Source of the DNA: Novipirellula caenicola
GTDB lineage: Bacteria > Planctomycetota > Planctomycetia > Pirellulales > Pirellulaceae
NCBI RefSeq assembly: GCF_039545035.1
Contig: NZ_BAABRO010000002.1
Location: 310,001 to 374,000, forward strand
Direction: 5' to 3'
DNA length: 64,000 nt
Shown here: in pieces, positions 61,601 through 64,000 of the stretch
Layout: every line of letters begins with the position of its first letter
How positions within the stretch are numbered: the first letter of the stretch is position 1
The notes under the pieces: model-generated
The model's input: the letters and a program-made list of their open reading frames with translations, nothing else
Databases searched by the model: none
What the model was told of the DNA's origin: nothing
Translations under genes and position numbers: made by a program

Positions 61601-64000
61601 CTCGAACTTCAGCGCAGGCCGTGCCGAGTGGCGATTGCCATCGATCGGTTTTGACACCAGTGGAAACAACTCACCCGATACCAACGTCCAAGCACGCTTG
61701 TTGTTGGACGTGACAACCCCAAGCGGTTCACCGTTGCCGCTACAGCCCTCATCTTTTTTGGGCATTGACGGCGATATCGGTGTGGTACATCAAGTCACAC
61801 AGCCGTTCCGTACCCAGATTCGCATGCAGGCCTACTTCGCAGGTTCGTGGCAGCCCGTCGTCACCCTCTACGACAATGTATCAAACGGTGGCGGCGGTGC
61901 GGTCACCAGCTTTGGTTCGGCATTTTGGGTTGACGGACATCGCGTCTTCCTGGAAGACGTTGGCACGCCAAACGATGGCCAGTCGCGAATTCGCAGCGAA
62001 ACCGATGCCTTCGAGCAACATTTGTTTGCCAATCCATCCCATTCACTTACCGTCAATGCGGCCGGTGAAACGACCATCGAATTGCGGGTGATGGACGACG
62101 ATTTCGCACCGGCTGATCTGATCCTCAACGGTCAGTCGACCGACCTTTACGAATCTTCTGCGTCGAACATCATCCCCGACACGACCAGCGTGACGGTCGG
62201 CGTGGGCACGACACTGGATCTACTTGGCAATAGTGACGCAATCGACGGACTCAATGGGGATGGTCTGGTGACCAGCACCGGCGTGACGACCTTGACGGTT
62301 GGCAGTGGCGATGGTGACGGAAGTTTCTCGGGCACGCTCGGTCCTGGATCGGGCGGTATCACGCTGGTCAAAGAAGGTGTAGGAACACAAACATTGGCGG
62401 GCACCGGCAACTTAAGCAGCATCGATATCAACGCTGGCACGCTACTGATCAACGGCGATTACAGCGGCAGCAACACGGTTACCGTATCCAATTCGGCCAT
62501 ACTTGGCGGCACCGGAAACCTTCCCAACGTCGTGCTGCAGGACAACGCTACACTGGCGCCCGGCCTCAGCCCCGGTATCATTAGCGTTGTTAATTTGACA
62601 CTTGCCGCAGGCATAACATTCGATGCCGAGATTAACGGCGCGACGCCGGGCAGTCTGCACGATCAAGTGATTGTCAGCGGCGATGTCAATCTGAACGGCG
62701 CGACGCTTGATGTCTCTAATTCCATCGGCTTCACGCCATCCCTTTCCGACGTGATTGTGTTAATCAACAACACGGGCCCCAATTCCGTCGCGGGCCAGTT
62801 TGCTGGGTTGGCCGACGGAGACAACGTCACGCTGCCCGGCAGTTCAGTCTTTTCAATCTCCTACAGCGGCGGTACAGGCAACGACGTGGTGTTGATTCCA
62901 AATCCGGCCCCCGAAGTCGATCTCAACGGCGATGATCAAACCGGGATCGATTTCGCGACCACGTTCACCGAAGACGGCGGACCGGTCTTGGTTGGTGATA
63001 CGGATTTTGCCGTTTCTATTGATGAAGTCTCGTCTGGCCCTATCGCCTCTGAAATAATTCAACAAACGTCAAGTAATACGATTTACTTAAGCTCTGGCGA
63101 AACAACGGTTTTTAACAACTTTTTCAATGTCAATTCGTCCGCCGATCTGGTTAGAGCCAGTGCTTCACTTAACTTAGCCAACAACAGCAACGGATTTGAG
63201 ACTGTCGAAGCGAAGATTTACGTGGACGGAACAGTTCACTATCGACGATTTGATCTGGATCCCCAAGAGCTTCAAACAGGCGCGGACTCAACCTTTCACG
63301 TCAATCTTGAAGATTGGGTCACAGGGTTAGCTCCTGGATCACACAGCGTCAGAGTCACACTCCGCTCTCTAACAGGCACCGGCCCATACCTAGACGGAAA
63401 TCCCCAATCTCACGCGCTGCGAGTCGTAAGATTTAATCAGTTCCCAAATGGTACTCCTAGTGCATCTGAAATAATTCAACAAACGTCAAGCAATACGATT
63501 TACTTAAGCTCTGGTGAAACAACGGTTTTTAACAACTTTTTCAATGTCAATTCGTCCGCCGATCTGGTTAGAGCCAGTGCTTCACTTAACTTAGCCAACA
63601 ACAGCAACGGATTTGAGACTGTCGAAGCGAAGATTTACGTGGACGGAACAGTTCACTATCGACGATTTGATCTGGATCCCCAAGAGCTTCAAACAGGCGC
63701 GGACTCAACCTTTCACGTCAATCTTGAAGATTGGGTCACAGGTTTGGCTCCTGGAACACACAGTGTCAGAATCACACTTCGCTCTCTGACTGGCTCCGGC
63801 CCATACCTAGACGGCAATTTCCAATCTCACGCACTGCGAGTCGTAAGATTTAATCAATTCCCGAATGGTACTCCCAGTGCGTTTGAAATAGGTCAGCAAA
63901 CATCAAGCAATACGATCTCCTTAGGCCCTAGCGAAACCACGGTTTATAGCGACACTATCAATGTCCATTCGTTCTTCGACATGGTACGCGCCAGTGCTTC
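58662..64000 (+). CDS. Giant mosaic surface protein, truncated at the window edge
   Basis: An open frame of 1779 codons with no stop before the window ends. GAGGA precedes the ATG. The N-terminus is basic with LLMESLEDRRVLAVFG, the LEPR-XLL type sorting signal. Modules in order are: FG-GAP/integrin-alpha-like propeller repeats to about residue 460 (FGASVAV, VVVGAPG); a GEVED-type module ending in GEVEDYAVS (about 470-645); a PKD-like module (QFDWDLDGDGDF); a region with dyad loops; autotransporter-type beta-strand repeats near 1205-1290 (GGITLVKEGVGTQTLAGTG); and, at the right edge, 139-residue repeats. It is probably exported and surface-bound, for adhesion or matrix. No protease motif is seen in the part present. 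Confidence 0.9.
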   Translation, partial: MSSPSRHRWPRRRAARNQKRIHHSANRRLLMESLEDRRVLAVFGTPVEISSDSAETNASFGASVAVIEETAFVASPGATVNGLASAGNIQVFGQEDQGDNDPTNDTWGQIPFSFTAPSPESGAAFGSSIAVSLPYVVAGAPGEDNGGTDQGAVYVYDISPLLNESGPPIIHKLTAPVAADGNRFGESVDIDGGKVVVGAPGVDGSSSDEGAAFVFEYNGSTWDSTTLTSSTPQSNAQFGSAVAISENRDVAGFGVDPEIIVGAPGEDDGVASSDRGAGYRFTFADHVGNDSVAEWGQDTRFTAPAPADGANFGASVDVDQDIVIVGAPGVSEAHVYTGLFGSYDYLFSPSELFAAAIEASTVPSSAHYGEAVAVDVRDLDQGDIAFAVGVPDLVLGSDAPGGAVHVTGAPDDPSDPSNVEQDFLVGQQSLARFGASVSMNAGMIAIGGPSFDDGDDEDVGLAAIAGAALPPAPVDFGDASGAYPTRRSDGGPTHIVGSLYLGSSVDAEDEAFDSHDAQGDDHNNVDDEDGVTFADGTPLEQGVLVIGETNQLQITLSEPGYVDAWIDFEDGSYDFDGGGEQIITSSLLSAGVNTIDISIPSSVINTIADHGRTYARFRVSSAGGLSPTSAANDGEVEDYAVSLGVRPTASFAFDPSVPLEFGNGIQLDAVSSQDNPGPNNFSLQFDWDLDGDGDFTDASGGQLQLSWLQLSSYGITIGSNPVSLRVTDADGLTDTMTRNLEVFLDPDVVVDLPNLNSALELIRLGDDLVLRNMSDSTEVLRLPYAPVNTLTVEGNFSDDFLQVNNVNGDPVPPGGLFVNGGVGAFDTLSIEGYEGGLEHTFTRRDAGTLDFDNGAQINYTGLEPVQSAAGIDDLTLNLIPGSEFFGPVVTLPGGVSTSTTPSTPGAAGIGNGISKTYSGIDTSSFDTAYWGLTEDFFYTTGGSYIPWGFDTGIGLSGAAQMNSSTNKIDTSRLLSSGSGYSNFSAGRAEWRLPSIGFDTSGNNSPDTNVQARLLLDVTTPSGSPLPLQPSSFLGIDGDIGVVHQVTQPFRTQIRMQAYFAGSWQPVVTLYDNVSNGGGGAVTSFGSAFWVDGHRVFLEDVGTPNDGQSRIRSETDAFEQHLFANPSHSLTVNAAGETTIELRVMDDDFAPADLILNGQSTDLYESSASNIIPDTTSVTVGVGTTLDLLGNSDAIDGLNGDGLVTSTGVTTLTVGSGDGDGSFSGTLGPGSGGITLVKEGVGTQTLAGTGNLSSIDINAGTLLINGDYSGSNTVTVSNSAILGGTGNLPNVVLQDNATLAPGLSPGIISVVNLTLAAGITFDAEINGATPGSLHDQVIVSGDVNLNGATLDVSNSIGFTPSLSDVIVLINNTGPNSVAGQFAGLADGDNVTLPGSSVFSISYSGGTGNDVVLIPNPAPEVDLNGDDQTGIDFATTFTEDGGPVLVGDTDFAVSIDEVSSGPIASEIIQQTSSNTIYLSSGETTVFNNFFNVNSSADLVRASASLNLANNSNGFETVEAKIYVDGTVHYRRFDLDPQELQTGADSTFHVNLEDWVTGLAPGSHSVRVTLRSLTGTGPYLDGNPQSHALRVVRFNQFPNGTPSASEIIQQTSSNTIYLSSGETTVFNNFFNVNSSADLVRASASLNLANNSNGFETVEAKIYVDGTVHYRRFDLDPQELQTGADSTFHVNLEDWVTGLAPGTHSVRITLRSLTGSGPYLDGNFQSHALRVVRFNQFPNGTPSAFEIGQQTSSNTISLGPSETTVYSDTINVHSFFDMVRASA
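63048..64000 (+). repeat. 417-bp tandem repeats within the giant gene
   Basis: Units begin at about 63048, 63465 and 63882 (period 417 bp, 139 codons), starting with SEIIQQTSSNTIYLSSGETT. Units 1 and 2 are almost identical in DNA. Unit 3 is more diverged and is cut by the window edge. The array probably continues to the right. Confidence 0.93.

Noticed and set aside
1-64000. tRNA, rRNA, tmRNA or riboswitch genes
   Set aside because: None was recognised by eye on either strand. A covariance-model scan (tRNAscan-SE, Infernal/Rfam) would be decisive.

Overview
The window reads as a chromosomal segment of a planctomycete, most likely of the Pirellulaceae (Rhodopirellula and relatives). The signs are giant secreted proteins with an LEPR-XLL-type N-terminus, a DUF1559 pseudopilin-like protein followed by a tiny lipoprotein, an FG-GAP/ASPIC-UnbV lipoprotein, GEVED and PQQ-propeller proteins, PstSCAB, paired Hsp20s, and very repeat-rich intergenic DNA. 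This placement is inferred from protein families; no rRNA or tRNA gene was recognised.

Layout. 0.3-7.3 kb: MoxR ATPase, a stand-alone response regulator, a small conserved protein and a 1279-residue Tex-like RNA-binding protein with long disordered insertions and an RGG tail. 8.3-15.7 kb: membrane protein, ten-EF-hand secreted protein, DUF4142 protein, Cys-rich ribbon protein and a YciF-like ferritin-fold protein, separated by repeat clusters. 17.0-27.5 kb: a minus-strand run with very short gaps, starting with a 2184-residue adhesin (cadherin-like repeats, beta-helix, C-terminal metzincin motif), then a DUF6916-like protein, three phage Collar (MdpB-like) proteins, a second DUF6916-like Tat protein and a GNAT acetyltransferase. 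A Tat-type secreted protein follows after a longer gap. 28.5-41.9 kb: lipoprotein/DUF1559 pair, TPR/FG-GAP/ASPIC lipoprotein, fatty acid desaturase, DUF547 protein, CPA1 antiporter, and a divergent pair of ArsS-type radical SAM protein and MerA-like flavoprotein. 42.5-53.3 kb: small conserved protein, aldehyde dehydrogenase, pstS-C-A-B, a DehI-type dehalogenase coupled to an Asp-nucleophile alpha/beta hydrolase, and two Hsp20 genes. 53.5-64 kb: V/A/P-rich secreted protein, SGNH hydrolase, PQQ-like propeller, LuxR-type HTH protein, and the 5' part of another giant surface protein cut by the window edge.

Non-coding DNA. Most large gaps are filled by one modular repeat (modules A-F, about 380 bp when complete). 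It usually starts just after a stop codon and is usually oriented with the gene it follows. Its hairpins show compensatory base changes. Several hairpins begin with GTAG, the head of REP elements mobilised by RAYT transposases, and one family forms 72-bp inverted doublets (REPIN-like). Three further non-coding elements have terminal inverted repeats: G (115 bp), H (138-145 bp) and J (247 bp). Three good sigma-54 promoter matches precede hsp20, a small conserved gene and a secreted-protein gene.

Genes acting together. pstS-C-A-B encode a phosphate-type ABC importer. The DehI/hydrolase pair may act on halogenated acids or related substrates. The adhesin/Collar/DUF6916 run looks like one transcription unit for surface proteins of unknown function and is the best candidate here for an undescribed system.
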